Source of the DNA: an uncultured Lachnospiraceae bacterium
Lineage (GTDB): Bacteria; Bacillota; Clostridia; Lachnospirales; Lachnospiraceae
Assembly (NCBI GenBank): GCA_910579685.1
Contig: CAJTVN010000010.1
Coordinates: 54,947 to 118,946, forward strand
DNA: 64,000 nucleotides
Direction of reading: 5' to 3'
Translations under genes and position numbers: made by a program
The notes under the pieces: model-generated
Seen by the model: the letters and a program-made list of their open reading frames with translations, nothing else
Told to the model about the DNA's origin: nothing
Database searches by the model: none
Part shown: one piece after another, positions 8,901-16,494 of the stretch
Layout of the letters: every line of letters starts with the position of its first letter
How positions within the stretch are numbered: position 1 is the first letter of the stretch

Positions 8901-8914
8901 TGTAAACGCTTACA
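8901..8914. promoter_or_regulatory. cre-like operator upstream of pta
   Basis: On the minus strand TGTAAGCGTTTACA fits the CcpA cre consensus TGWNANCGNTNWCA at every position. It begins 12 bases after the predicted -10 box, roughly +6 to +20, a place where binding would block rather than activate. It also resembles the LacI-type palindromes of the pectin locus, so the regulator could be CcpA or a paralogue. Confidence 0.7.
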
Positions 8915-8926
8915 TATTTATAAAAA

Positions 8927-8955
8927 ATTATATCTCATACCACCCGCCCGGGCAA
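8927..8955 (-). promoter_or_regulatory. pta-ackA promoter (TTGCCC-17-TATAAT)
   Basis: TATAAT at 8927-8932 and TTGCCC at 8950-8955 on the minus strand, spacer 17. Confidence 0.55.
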
Positions 8956-9022
8956 GTCTAAATCCGGAAAAAAATTGTGCAAATTTCCATACAAAAACCA
9001 ACGCACACGGTTCTGCGTTTTC

Positions 9023-9192
9023 TGCCAAAATTTTTCCTGCGCAATTCCCGCTTTGAGCCCTGCCAGTCTGCTCCGGAACCGGTTTGGTCTTCCGGACTGA
9101 TGTTACAAATCGGATTTCACGAATAAAATGCCCGAGCTTTCGGAAAGCGGAGGGGCCGGCACTAAGCGGGAATTGTGCGGGAAAGGTTTGCA
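9023..9192. repeat. Imperfect long inverted repeat with inner hairpins
   Basis: The arm at 9023-9053 is nearly the reverse complement of 9164-9192; the conserved core is AAGCGGGAATTG(C/T)GC(A/G)GGAAA. Between them lie smaller hairpins, such as GCTTTC-G-GAAAGC (9136-9148) and a CCGGA/TCCGG pair (9072-9097). AACGCA/TGCGTT (9000-9019) flanks the left arm. No protein is convincing here. This accounts for most of the roughly 400-base gap between pta and tmcAL. It could be a small mobile or dispersed element or a structured RNA. Confidence 0.55.
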
Positions 9193-9217
9193 CTTCACCG
9201 CCGATTTATGATACATT
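9188..9217 (+). promoter_or_regulatory. Possible tmcAL promoter (TTGCAC-18-TACATT)
   Basis: A moderate match on the plus strand 54 bases upstream of the tmcAL start; its -35 box overlaps the right arm of the inverted repeat. Confidence 0.35.
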
Positions 9218-9270
9218 TATTCTAGCGCATGGCACTGCCGCGCAAAATTGCAGGAAAGAGTGACTGTTTT

Positions 9271-10512
9271 ATGAAAATCGCCGCCGTCATTGCCGAATAC
9301 AATCCGTTTCACAACGGGCACCGCTACCAGATTGAACAGACACGGCTTCTTACCGGAGCTGATTATGTTCTGGCCCTGATGAGCGGAAATTTTGTCCAGC
9401 GGGGAGCCCCCGCCATATTTAACAAGTATTTGCGGACCCGGATGGCTCTTTTGGGCGGCGCCGACGCCGTCATCGAGCTTCCCTGTCTGTACGCTCTCTC
9501 CAGTGCGGAATTCTTTGCGGGAGGGGCCGTGGCTTTGCTGAACCGCCTTGGCTCCATCGATTTTCTCTCCTTTGGAAGCGAGGAGGGAAATCTGGATTCC
9601 ATCCTTGCCCTGGCCGGTCGTCTCGCCTATCCGTCCCGCGGGTATGACTCCCTGCTGCGTTCCCTCCTAAAACAGGGGCTCTCTTTTCCCGCAGCCAGAT
9701 ACCAGGCCCTTGCGCAGGCAGACTCAGGTCACAAAGGAAGGATTCCCGAAACGCTTCTGACCTCTCCCAACAACATCCTTGCCCTGGAATACTGCAAGTC
9801 CCTTCTTGCCACAAACAGCCCCATCCGTCCCTTTACCCTGAAACGGCAGGGGAGCCCCTACCACGGGAAGGATCTGGACGGCAAGCCCGGAGGTTTCAGC
9901 AGCGCCTGCGCAATCCGGGCCGCCATCGAAGGGACCCGGCCTGGTATTTTGGAAGAATACCCAGCCTCTTTTCTGACCTGCGGCGACTTTTCCTCCCTCC
10001 TCCATTACCGTCTCCTCATGGGGCAGGAGGACGGTTTTTCCGATTATCTGGACTGCAGCGTCGACCTCTCGGACCGGATACGAAACAGCCTTCCTGAATT
10101 TGAAGGATTTGACAGCTTCTGCCGCCTGCTCAAAACAAAGGAAGTTACCTACACGAGAATAAGCCGCATCCTGATGCATATTCTTCTCGAAATCCGAACG
10201 CCGAAGGCTTATGCGGCCCCTTTTTTGGAACGCAGGCTCCCCGTCCCCTATGCGCGGCTGCTTGGCTTTCGCAGAACCTGCGCCCCGCTGCTCTCCGCCA
10301 TCAAAAAAAATGCGGACATCCCTCTGCTCTCCAAGCTGGCGGATGCCCCCGCCCTTCTTGGCAGGTGCAGCGCCCAAAGCCCTGAACGGGACGGCCTCCA
10401 CATGCTGCGGCAGGACGTCCTTGCCAGCGATATTTACGAGGCGGTCTATTCCGGAAAATACGGCGGCGGGGCGGCCAAAAACGAATACAGGCAGTCTCCC
10501 GTTATCCTGTAA
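9271..10512 (+). CDS. tmcAL: tRNA(Met) cytidine acetate ligase TmcAL
   Basis: Nucleotidyltransferase-fold enzyme that uses acetate and ATP to make N4-acetylcytidine at the wobble base of elongator tRNA-Met (known for the Bacillus YlbM family). Seen: KIAAVIAEYNPFHNGH at the N-terminus with the nucleotide-binding HNGH motif, then SGNFVQRG, FNKYLRTRMALLGGADAVIELP and FGSEEGN, all typical. Length 413 residues matches. The frame runs 14 codons further upstream, but the ATG at 9271 aligns with the family and follows AGGAAAG. It is divergent from pta-ackA, a common clostridial arrangement; use of acetate by TmcAL beside acetate-producing genes may be more than chance. Confidence 0.92.
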   Translation: MKIAAVIAEYNPFHNGHRYQIEQTRLLTGADYVLALMSGNFVQRGAPAIFNKYLRTRMALLGGADAVIELPCLYALSSAEFFAGGAVALLNRLGSIDFLSFGSEEGNLDSILALAGRLAYPSRGYDSLLRSLLKQGLSFPAARYQALAQADSGHKGRIPETLLTSPNNILALEYCKSLLATNSPIRPFTLKRQGSPYHGKDLDGKPGGFSSACAIRAAIEGTRPGILEEYPASFLTCGDFSSLLHYRLLMGQEDGFSDYLDCSVDLSDRIRNSLPEFEGFDSFCRLLKTKEVTYTRISRILMHILLEIRTPKAYAAPFLERRLPVPYARLLGFRRTCAPLLSAIKKNADIPLLSKLADAPALLGRCSAQSPERDGLHMLRQDVLASDIYEAVYSGKYGGGAAKNEYRQSPVIL

Positions 10513-10541
10513 GATCCAAACGGAAGAAAGGAACAAACGAT

Positions 10542-11552
10542 ATGATTGATTACTATGTCTCCAAAACAGACAGCGGCGAAAACCACTTTCCAACCATCCG
10601 CCAGGCTGTCGCACAGGTTCCCGATTACACGATGGAGCCTGTCACCATCCACCTTGCCCCCGGAACCTACCACGAAAAAGTCACGATTGCAAGGCCATTC
10701 CTGACCCTGGAGGGAGCCGGTCCCGCTTCCACTGTCATCTCCTATGACGACTGTGCAACCCAGATTCTTAAGGACGGCTCCAAACGGGGAACCTTCCGCT
10801 CCTACACTCTGTTTGTGGACGGCCATGACATCACGCTGCGAAACCTTACCGTCAAAAACGCTTCCTTCCCCCGCCAGAAAGCCGGCCAGGCCATTGCCCT
10901 GTATGCGGACGGCGACCGGATCCAGGCGGAAAACTGCCGCTTTGAAAGCTTCCAGGACACGCTTTTTACAGGCCCCCTTCCTCCTGCGGCCCTGTCCCCC
11001 GGCGGCTTCACAGGGCCCAAGGAATTTGCCGAGCGGATCGTAGGCCGCCAGTACTACAAAAACTGCTATATCTGCGGGGATATTGATTTTATTTTCGGAA
11101 GCGCCACCGCCTATTTCGAGGAATGCGAAATCGCCTCCGTCTATTCCGAGCCGCCCGCCCCCGATGCGGAGGGAACCCCTCCGGTCTACGGCTATGTCAC
11201 GGCCGCCTCCACACCGGAGGGGTATCCTTACGGATATGTCTTTGACAGATGCCGTTTCACCGGGATCTGTCCGGAAAAAAGCGTTTATCTCGGAAGGCCC
11301 TGGCGCAATTTTGCCAAAACCGTTCTCATCGACTGCGAGCTTGGCGGCCACATCCGCAGGGAAGGCTTTCATGACTGGAACAAAAAGGAAGCCCATGGCA
11401 CCCTGTTCTATGCGGAGTACCGCAGCTTTGGCGAGGGTGCGGCTCCCTCAGCCCGCGCCCCCTTTGTCAGACAGCTGTCGGATGAGGAGGCGCAGAAATT
11501 TCGCAGGGAGGCTGTGCTTTCCGGCAAAGACGGCTGGAGGCCTAGTATTTAA
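10542..11552 (+). CDS. Pectin methylesterase (CE8), no signal peptide
   Basis: Removes methyl esters from galacturonate units of pectin. Seen in order: GTYHEK near residue 44, GQAIALYADGDR, FQDTLF (catalytic aspartate), IDFIFGSA (second catalytic aspartate) and YLGRPWRNFAKT with the substrate-binding arginine and tryptophan: the full CE8 motif series on a right-handed beta-helix of normal catalytic length (336 residues). The N-terminus MIDYYVSKTDSGENHF has no signal peptide, so it should act in the cytoplasm on imported oligomers. It starts 29 bases after tmcAL on the same strand with no terminator between, so it may ride on the tmcAL transcript, and it converges on the pectin operon. Confidence 0.93.
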   Translation: MIDYYVSKTDSGENHFPTIRQAVAQVPDYTMEPVTIHLAPGTYHEKVTIARPFLTLEGAGPASTVISYDDCATQILKDGSKRGTFRSYTLFVDGHDITLRNLTVKNASFPRQKAGQAIALYADGDRIQAENCRFESFQDTLFTGPLPPAALSPGGFTGPKEFAERIVGRQYYKNCYICGDIDFIFGSATAYFEECEIASVYSEPPAPDAEGTPPVYGYVTAASTPEGYPYGYVFDRCRFTGICPEKSVYLGRPWRNFAKTVLIDCELGGHIRREGFHDWNKKEAHGTLFYAEYRSFGEGAAPSARAPFVRQLSDEEAQKFRREAVLSGKDGWRPSI

Positions 11553-11561
11553 CTAGGCCTC
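11537..11561. terminator. Palindrome spanning both stop codons of convergent genes
   Basis: GAGGCCTAGT and ACTAGGCCTC pair around ATTTA. The structure contains the stop codon of the pectin methylesterase (TAA, 11550-11552) and that of the opposing TIM-barrel gene (TAG, 11553-11555). No T-run follows on either strand, so a bidirectional terminator role is plausible but not certain. Confidence 0.55.
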
Positions 11562-12389
11562 GTTCCAAAGCTTCTGTATATGCTCCCTCGCCTGCACCGC
11601 ATTCAGAGGAAGGGTATTTTCCAACGTCACATGTATGTAGGGCTTTCGCTCCTTGATAAATTTCATCAGTGCGGTATAGTCCATTTTACCCGTCCCTGCC
11701 GCTGCGGGGGTCAGCTTTCCGTTCTTTACCAGATAGTCCTTGATGTGAATTACCGCCACATCCCGGCCAAGAAGGTCGATGGCCTCCTCTACAATCTCCC
11801 TCTGATTCTCATAATTCTCTTCATCCAGAAGATTCACCGGATCCAGTATGATCTGCAGGTTCGGAGAATCAATGGCATCCAGAACGCTCCTTGCTCTTGC
11901 GGCGTCATACACGATATGCTTTTTGACCGGCTCAATGGCAAGGATCACTCCCGCTTTTTCCGCATACTCCACCACCGGCCTTAAGTTTTTGATCAACAGC
12001 TCCAGGGCCTGTTCGCTGTAGCAGGCCGGCTCGGATTTGTACTCCTCATTGGGAGCGCCGGTCTCGGTTCCCACCACGCCGCATCCAAGCAGCGAGGCAA
12101 ACCGGATATGCGCCTTGTACTGATCCATAATCCCCCTGAGCTTCTCCGGATTGGGATTGGCCGGATTCAGGTAGCAGCCAAGAACCGCAACGTCGATTCT
12201 CTTATCCTCGAATATCCTTCTTAAATGCATGGCATAGCCGGGGGTAAGCGCCTGCGCATCAGACGGTATGTCTTTCAGCACCTTGGACAGTGCCAGATGT
12301 ACGCAGGTAAACCCCTGCCGGTTCACCTCGTCCAGTTTGTCCACAAAGGGTAAATTTCTCATATCATGCAGACGAATTCCTATTTTCAT
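11553..12389 (-). CDS. Sugar phosphate isomerase/epimerase-like TIM barrel
   Basis: Member of the xylose-isomerase-like TIM-barrel family (AP endonuclease 2 fold); 278 residues. Seen: likely metal ligands spread as in the family: AIEPV (glutamate), IILDPVN (aspartate), VIHIKD (histidine) and a final glutamate in HVTLEN. The substrate cannot be read from the sequence. Position as last gene of the GH28 - GH105-like - uxaA - uxaB group, 15 bases after GH28, suggests a sugar acid or unsaturated uronate from pectin. No signal peptide. It converges on the pectin methylesterase gene with no spacer. Confidence 0.82.
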   Translation of the reverse strand: MKIGIRLHDMRNLPFVDKLDEVNRQGFTCVHLALSKVLKDIPSDAQALTPGYAMHLRRIFEDKRIDVAVLGCYLNPANPNPEKLRGIMDQYKAHIRFASLLGCGVVGTETGAPNEEYKSEPACYSEQALELLIKNLRPVVEYAEKAGVILAIEPVKKHIVYDAARARSVLDAIDSPNLQIILDPVNLLDEENYENQREIVEEAIDLLGRDVAVIHIKDYLVKNGKLTPAAAGTGKMDYTALMKFIKERKPYIHVTLENTLPLNAVQAREHIQKLWNEA

Positions 12390-12404
12390 GCTCTCTCTTT
12401 GCCC

Positions 12405-13970
12405 TCACTGCGTCTCATCCACATTACGCAGAGTGACGGCCTCTCCTTTCTGTCCCGTAATAGAAACATTCCTGAGCACAAGCTTCTTCACATTATTCGC
12501 ATAAATCCCTTTCAGGCTGCACGCTTCCACGCCCTCCGACATGGCGGGCACATCCTGCCTCGGATTTTCCGCATAGGTCACGGTGATGTTTTTCATGACG
12601 ATCTCTTCAATCTTCCGTTCCGGAAGACCGTCAAAGTAGGCCGCCGCCACATGGCAGTTGGCCGCACGGATATTCTCAAATTCCAGCCTCCTGATACTTG
12701 GCGTTCTCTCGTCCGCAGCCATGGGCTCCCTGCTCTGTACATATTCCGTCCTCCCGTCCGGGTCGCAGAAATAAAAGCTGTTTACCACGAACGGAGTCAT
12801 CACATGATCCATATCGATATTACGGAAGGTAATCCGGTCGAGAATCGCATCCTCTCCCCGCCCCCTTCTCGTCTTGATGCGCAGCCCTCTGTCCGTATGG
12901 CAAAACAGGCAGTCCTCCACCGTAAGGTTCTTCACGCCTCCCGCCATCTCGCTGCCCAGCGTGACCGCCCCGTGCCCGTTCTCCATCAGGCACTGCCTGA
13001 TGTGAATGTTTTCCGAAGGACACTTGTGCTTCTTTCCCATATAAATCTTACCTGACTTCACCGCAATGCAGTCGTCCCCCAGTGAAAAGCGGACTCCCGC
13101 AACCTCCACATTCTTACAGGATTCCGGATCCAGTCCGTCCGTGTTGGGCGAATCGCTCGGGTTCTCAACGAACACATTGTAAAACCGCAGATCCTGACTG
13201 AAATACGGATGAAGCGTCCAGGAGGGGCTGTTGCAGAATTTGATTCCCTGCAGGGTGATATTCTGACAGCGGGTGACAAAAAACATTCTTGGCCGGAAGG
13301 CTCCCACCATCACCTTTGGATTGTGCCACCAGTTTTCCCCGGAGGCGTTGCCATTGATGGTTCCCTCCCCGTAAAGGAAAACATTCTTCACGTCCACGCC
13401 CATAATAATCGACGTGAACATGGGAAGCGGGTTTCCCTCCCAGCTGCCAAGATTATACTCGTCCGTCTCGTCGTAGCTCTCGATCAGACCCGGTACTCTG
13501 GGATAGGCAAAGCGCTCGGTATCGGCCAGAAGCACAGCCCCCTTCCGGAGCTCCAGATTGAGATCGCTTTTAAGAAACAGGGTGGTGATGCGGTAGGTTC
13601 CTCTGGGGATCAGAACCCTGCCGTCTTTGGGACAGCACAGAATCGCCGCCTGGATAAACCTGGTGTCATCCTGCACCCCGTCGCCCTTTGCACCGAAATC
13701 CCTGACATTCAGGGTGACAAACTCGTATTCGGTGGTAAACCTTACCCTGCCCGCCTCGCTTTTATCCTCCCGGACCAGACAGATCTCATATTCCGTTTCC
13801 GGCTTCAGGCCAAAAACAGAGGTGATCACGGTTTCCACATCCTTCACGCAGACACCGTTTACCAGGAGCCTGTACTTCTCTTTCGTGTAATAGAGGCCCC
13901 CGTCCGCAATCTCCAGCACTGCGCTTCTTGCCGATTTCATAAGCAGTTTCAGTTCCATCTTTTTAACCAT
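12405..13970 (-). CDS. GH28 polygalacturonase with N-terminal Fn3-like domain
   Basis: Hydrolyses alpha-1,4 links of polygalacturonan or oligogalacturonides. Seen: the GH28 motifs NTDGLD, GDDCIAVKSG, GHGAVTLGSE and RIKTRRGRG in the right order (about residues 280-390), which supply the three catalytic aspartates, the histidine and the RIK substrate site. The first 85 residues (ITSVFGLKPETEYEICLV...) look like a fibronectin type III module; then NVRDFGAKGDGVQDDT opens the beta-helix. This layout is frequent in exo-acting bacterial enzymes. No signal peptide, so cytoplasmic. The start at 13970 has GGAG only one base away; ATG at 13958 is an alternative. Confidence 0.94.
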   Translation of the reverse strand: MVKKMELKLLMKSARSAVLEIADGGLYYTKEKYRLLVNGVCVKDVETVITSVFGLKPETEYEICLVREDKSEAGRVRFTTEYEFVTLNVRDFGAKGDGVQDDTRFIQAAILCCPKDGRVLIPRGTYRITTLFLKSDLNLELRKGAVLLADTERFAYPRVPGLIESYDETDEYNLGSWEGNPLPMFTSIIMGVDVKNVFLYGEGTINGNASGENWWHNPKVMVGAFRPRMFFVTRCQNITLQGIKFCNSPSWTLHPYFSQDLRFYNVFVENPSDSPNTDGLDPESCKNVEVAGVRFSLGDDCIAVKSGKIYMGKKHKCPSENIHIRQCLMENGHGAVTLGSEMAGGVKNLTVEDCLFCHTDRGLRIKTRRGRGEDAILDRITFRNIDMDHVMTPFVVNSFYFCDPDGRTEYVQSREPMAADERTPSIRRLEFENIRAANCHVAAAYFDGLPERKIEEIVMKNITVTYAENPRQDVPAMSEGVEACSLKGIYANNVKKLVLRNVSITGQKGEAVTLRNVDETQ

Positions 13971-13983
13971 GCTCCTTTCGCAG

Positions 13984-14976
13984 TCATTCCATCCGCTCTC
14001 TCAACATCTGATACTGGCTGAACGCCATGAGAAAAGCGCCCGCCTCCACAGGGGAAGGAATTCCTCCCTCCTTGAAGCGCCGGTCCCAGCTTTCCGTCAC
14101 ATTCTCCAGAATCTCTCTGCCAAAATGCGCATATTTTTCCAAAAGGAGCGCTCCCATCCCGCATGCCCTGAGAATGGAATAGGCCGCCATAAGACTCCCC
14201 GCCGTATCCGGATCCTTTCCGCAGGCACTGTCCCCGTCGATTTTCCGGTAAAAAAGCCCGCTCTTACCATCACGATACCGCAGAACCCCCGAAATCACCT
14301 GTCTGAAAATCCTTTCAAGCCTCTTATACTGCTCAAAAACCTGAATGCTCATACTGCCCATGGTATCCACAAGCGCCATCAGATAAAGCCCCGTATCGTC
14401 CATCAGAAAGTCCGGCGCATCAGGTATCTGTCCCTCTCCGCCTGCCGTCTCGTCAAAACGATTCCTGCACAGCCCTCTTTCTTCATTGTACAAAAGCTTC
14501 TGAACATTGTCAAACTGGCGGATAATATCGCTGTAATTTTCCTTCTTTCCGATCTTCGTCTCATACTCCATATAAAAGGGCAGCAGCGAAAACGTATCCC
14601 GCAGCCAGAGCTGTGCGGGACGGCCCGGGTCATGGGCAAAGCTTCCGCATGCGCACCTTGGCCAATCCGCCAGATAACGCATCAGATCCTTTACCGCTTT
14701 TTGATAGGTTTCCTCTCCGGTCTCATCCAGCATATAAAACAGAACGGGGCCAAGGCCTGCGACGGCGGGCTTTCTTTCCTCCAAAGCATGGAGCAGACCG
14801 TCTCTGCAGAGCCACCGCCCAAGACAACTTTCCACAAAAGCCGAATATCTTTCCTCCTGCGAGGCCTCATGGAGCCTGCATGCGCCGAGAAGCAGCATTG
14901 TGTCCCCAAGGCCAAAGCCGTTGTCTCCCACACGGGATTCCTTAAGAATTTCTTCTATATATTTTTCCGCTCTCAT
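13984..14976 (-). CDS. GH88/GH105-like unsaturated uronyl hydrolase (divergent)
   Basis: Resembles the alpha/alpha-barrel family (YteR type) that removes 4,5-unsaturated galacturonate from pectic oligomers. Seen: 330 residues; GDTMLLLGACRLHEAS; LWLRDTFSLLPFYMEYETKI, the counterpart of the family's catalytic-aspartate strand; VQKLLYNEERGLCRNRFDE, which is the usual oligomer-handling repeat; DTAGSLMAAYSILRACGMG. The match is remote and the usual tryptophan-glycine signatures are weak. The gene sits between uxaA (11 bases) and GH28 (13 bases), supporting a pectin role. The start ATG at 14976 follows GAGAGGG. Confidence 0.7.
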   Translation of the reverse strand: MRAEKYIEEILKESRVGDNGFGLGDTMLLLGACRLHEASQEERYSAFVESCLGRWLCRDGLLHALEERKPAVAGLGPVLFYMLDETGEETYQKAVKDLMRYLADWPRCACGSFAHDPGRPAQLWLRDTFSLLPFYMEYETKIGKKENYSDIIRQFDNVQKLLYNEERGLCRNRFDETAGGEGQIPDAPDFLMDDTGLYLMALVDTMGSMSIQVFEQYKRLERIFRQVISGVLRYRDGKSGLFYRKIDGDSACGKDPDTAGSLMAAYSILRACGMGALLLEKYAHFGREILENVTESWDRRFKEGGIPSPVEAGAFLMAFSQYQMLRERME

Positions 14977-14987
14977 CTTTTTCCCTC

Positions 14988-16472
14988 TCAAAGCGTGACG
15001 CCCTGCTTGAAGATCGCCATGTCATGAAAACCGGCCTTCTCGCTGCATACCTTCCTTCCGGATGCCGTCTCGATCACACATTCAAAAAGCTCCCCGGCCG
15101 TCTTCTCCATGGCCTCTCCTTCCACCAGCACGCCTGCATTAAAATCAATCCAGTTGGACTTTTTTCCGGCCAGAGTGGAATTGCTTGCGATCTTCATGGT
15201 AGGAACCGGGGAGGCGAAGGGCGTTCCCCTCCCCGTGGTAAAAAGCACGATATGGGCACCGCTGGCCGCCAGCGCCGTGGCCGCTACCAGGTCGTTTCCG
15301 GGTGCGCTCAGAAGATTGAGCCCCGGCGTCGCCACCCTCTCCCCGTAATGCAGAACGCCTCTGACCGGAGCGCTGCCCGATTTCTGGGTACAGCCAAGGG
15401 ATTTATCCTCCAGGGTGGAAATTCCTCCTTTTTTGTTGCCCGGCGACGGATTCTCGTAAATCGTCTGGTTATGGCTCTTGAAATAATTTTTGAAATCATT
15501 GATAAGCGTCACCGTGTCGTCAAAAAGCTCCTCGCTCTCACAGCGGTTCATGAGAAGGGTCTCCGCACCGAACATTTCCGGCACCTCCGTCAGGATCGTA
15601 GTCCCTCCCGCCGCAATCAAAAGATCCGAGAATTTCCCCACAAGCGGGTTGGCCGTAATCCCCGAAAATCCGTCGCTCCCGCCGCATTTGAGGCCGACAA
15701 TCAGTCTGGATGCGCTGACAGGCACCCGTTCCATGGGCGCCGCATAGTCGATCAGCTCTTTCACCAGCTCAACTCCTTTTGCAATCTCGTCCTCATACTC
15801 CTGACACACAAGGAATTTCACTCTGTTTTCATCGTATCTGCCAATATAAGGCTTTAGGACATCAATATTGCTGTTCTCGCAGCCAAGGCCCAGAACCAGC
15901 ACGCCTCCCGCATTGGGATGTTTAATCAGATCGGCCAGAATCGTCCTGGTGTACTCCTGATCGTCCCCCATCTGGGAACAGCCGTAGGGATGCGAAAATG
16001 CGATTACCTCATCCACGCTCCCCCTCACAAAGGCGCCGGCCTTCGCCGCAATGGCGCCCGCCACATTATTCACACAGCCCACCGTGGGAACGATCCAGAT
16101 CTCGTTGCGCACCCCCACCGTGCCGTCCTTTCGCTCAAAGCCCTGGAAAAACACTTCCTGCCGCACAGGCTTGACAGCATTTTCCACCGCAGGCTCATAG
16201 GAATAGGTCAGAAGATCTCCCAGCCCGGTTCTGATATTATGTACATGGATCCAGTCGCCTTTTTTTACGTTTTCCTTTGCAAAACCAATGGGACAGCCAT
16301 ATTTGATTACCGCTTCGCCCTCATCTATGTCCGCAAGCGCCATCTTATGTCCTGCCGGGATCTCCATGTTCGCACAGATCCGCTCCCCCGACACTTCCAC
16401 GCACTCTCCCGCTCCAATGGTCTCAATGGCTACCGCCACATTATCGTTGTCATGAATTTTGAATATCCGCAT
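14988..16472 (-). CDS. uxaA: Altronate dehydratase
   Basis: Dehydrates D-altronate to 2-keto-3-deoxygluconate, third step of galacturonate breakdown; iron-dependent in known members. Full length (494 residues): an N-terminal SAF domain (about 1-95, with IPAGHKMALADI) followed by the catalytic part with GVRNEIWIVPTVGCVN, HPYGCSQ, GLGCENSN and GLKCGGSDGFSG, whose cysteines are likely metal ligands. It follows uxaB by 22 bases. The next enzymes, KDG kinase and aldolase, are not in the window. Confidence 0.95.
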   Translation of the reverse strand: MRIFKIHDNDNVAVAIETIGAGECVEVSGERICANMEIPAGHKMALADIDEGEAVIKYGCPIGFAKENVKKGDWIHVHNIRTGLGDLLTYSYEPAVENAVKPVRQEVFFQGFERKDGTVGVRNEIWIVPTVGCVNNVAGAIAAKAGAFVRGSVDEVIAFSHPYGCSQMGDDQEYTRTILADLIKHPNAGGVLVLGLGCENSNIDVLKPYIGRYDENRVKFLVCQEYEDEIAKGVELVKELIDYAAPMERVPVSASRLIVGLKCGGSDGFSGITANPLVGKFSDLLIAAGGTTILTEVPEMFGAETLLMNRCESEELFDDTVTLINDFKNYFKSHNQTIYENPSPGNKKGGISTLEDKSLGCTQKSGSAPVRGVLHYGERVATPGLNLLSAPGNDLVAATALAASGAHIVLFTTGRGTPFASPVPTMKIASNSTLAGKKSNWIDFNAGVLVEGEAMEKTAGELFECVIETASGRKVCSEKAGFHDMAIFKQGVTL

Positions 16473-16494
16473 GCCTTCCCCCTTATCCTTTGCC

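Noticed and set aside
8918..9193. 91-codon minus-strand open frame in the pta-tmcAL gap
   Set aside because: It coincides with the inverted-repeat element, has no ribosome site, and the pta promoter lies within it. Treated as part of a repeat, not as a gene.
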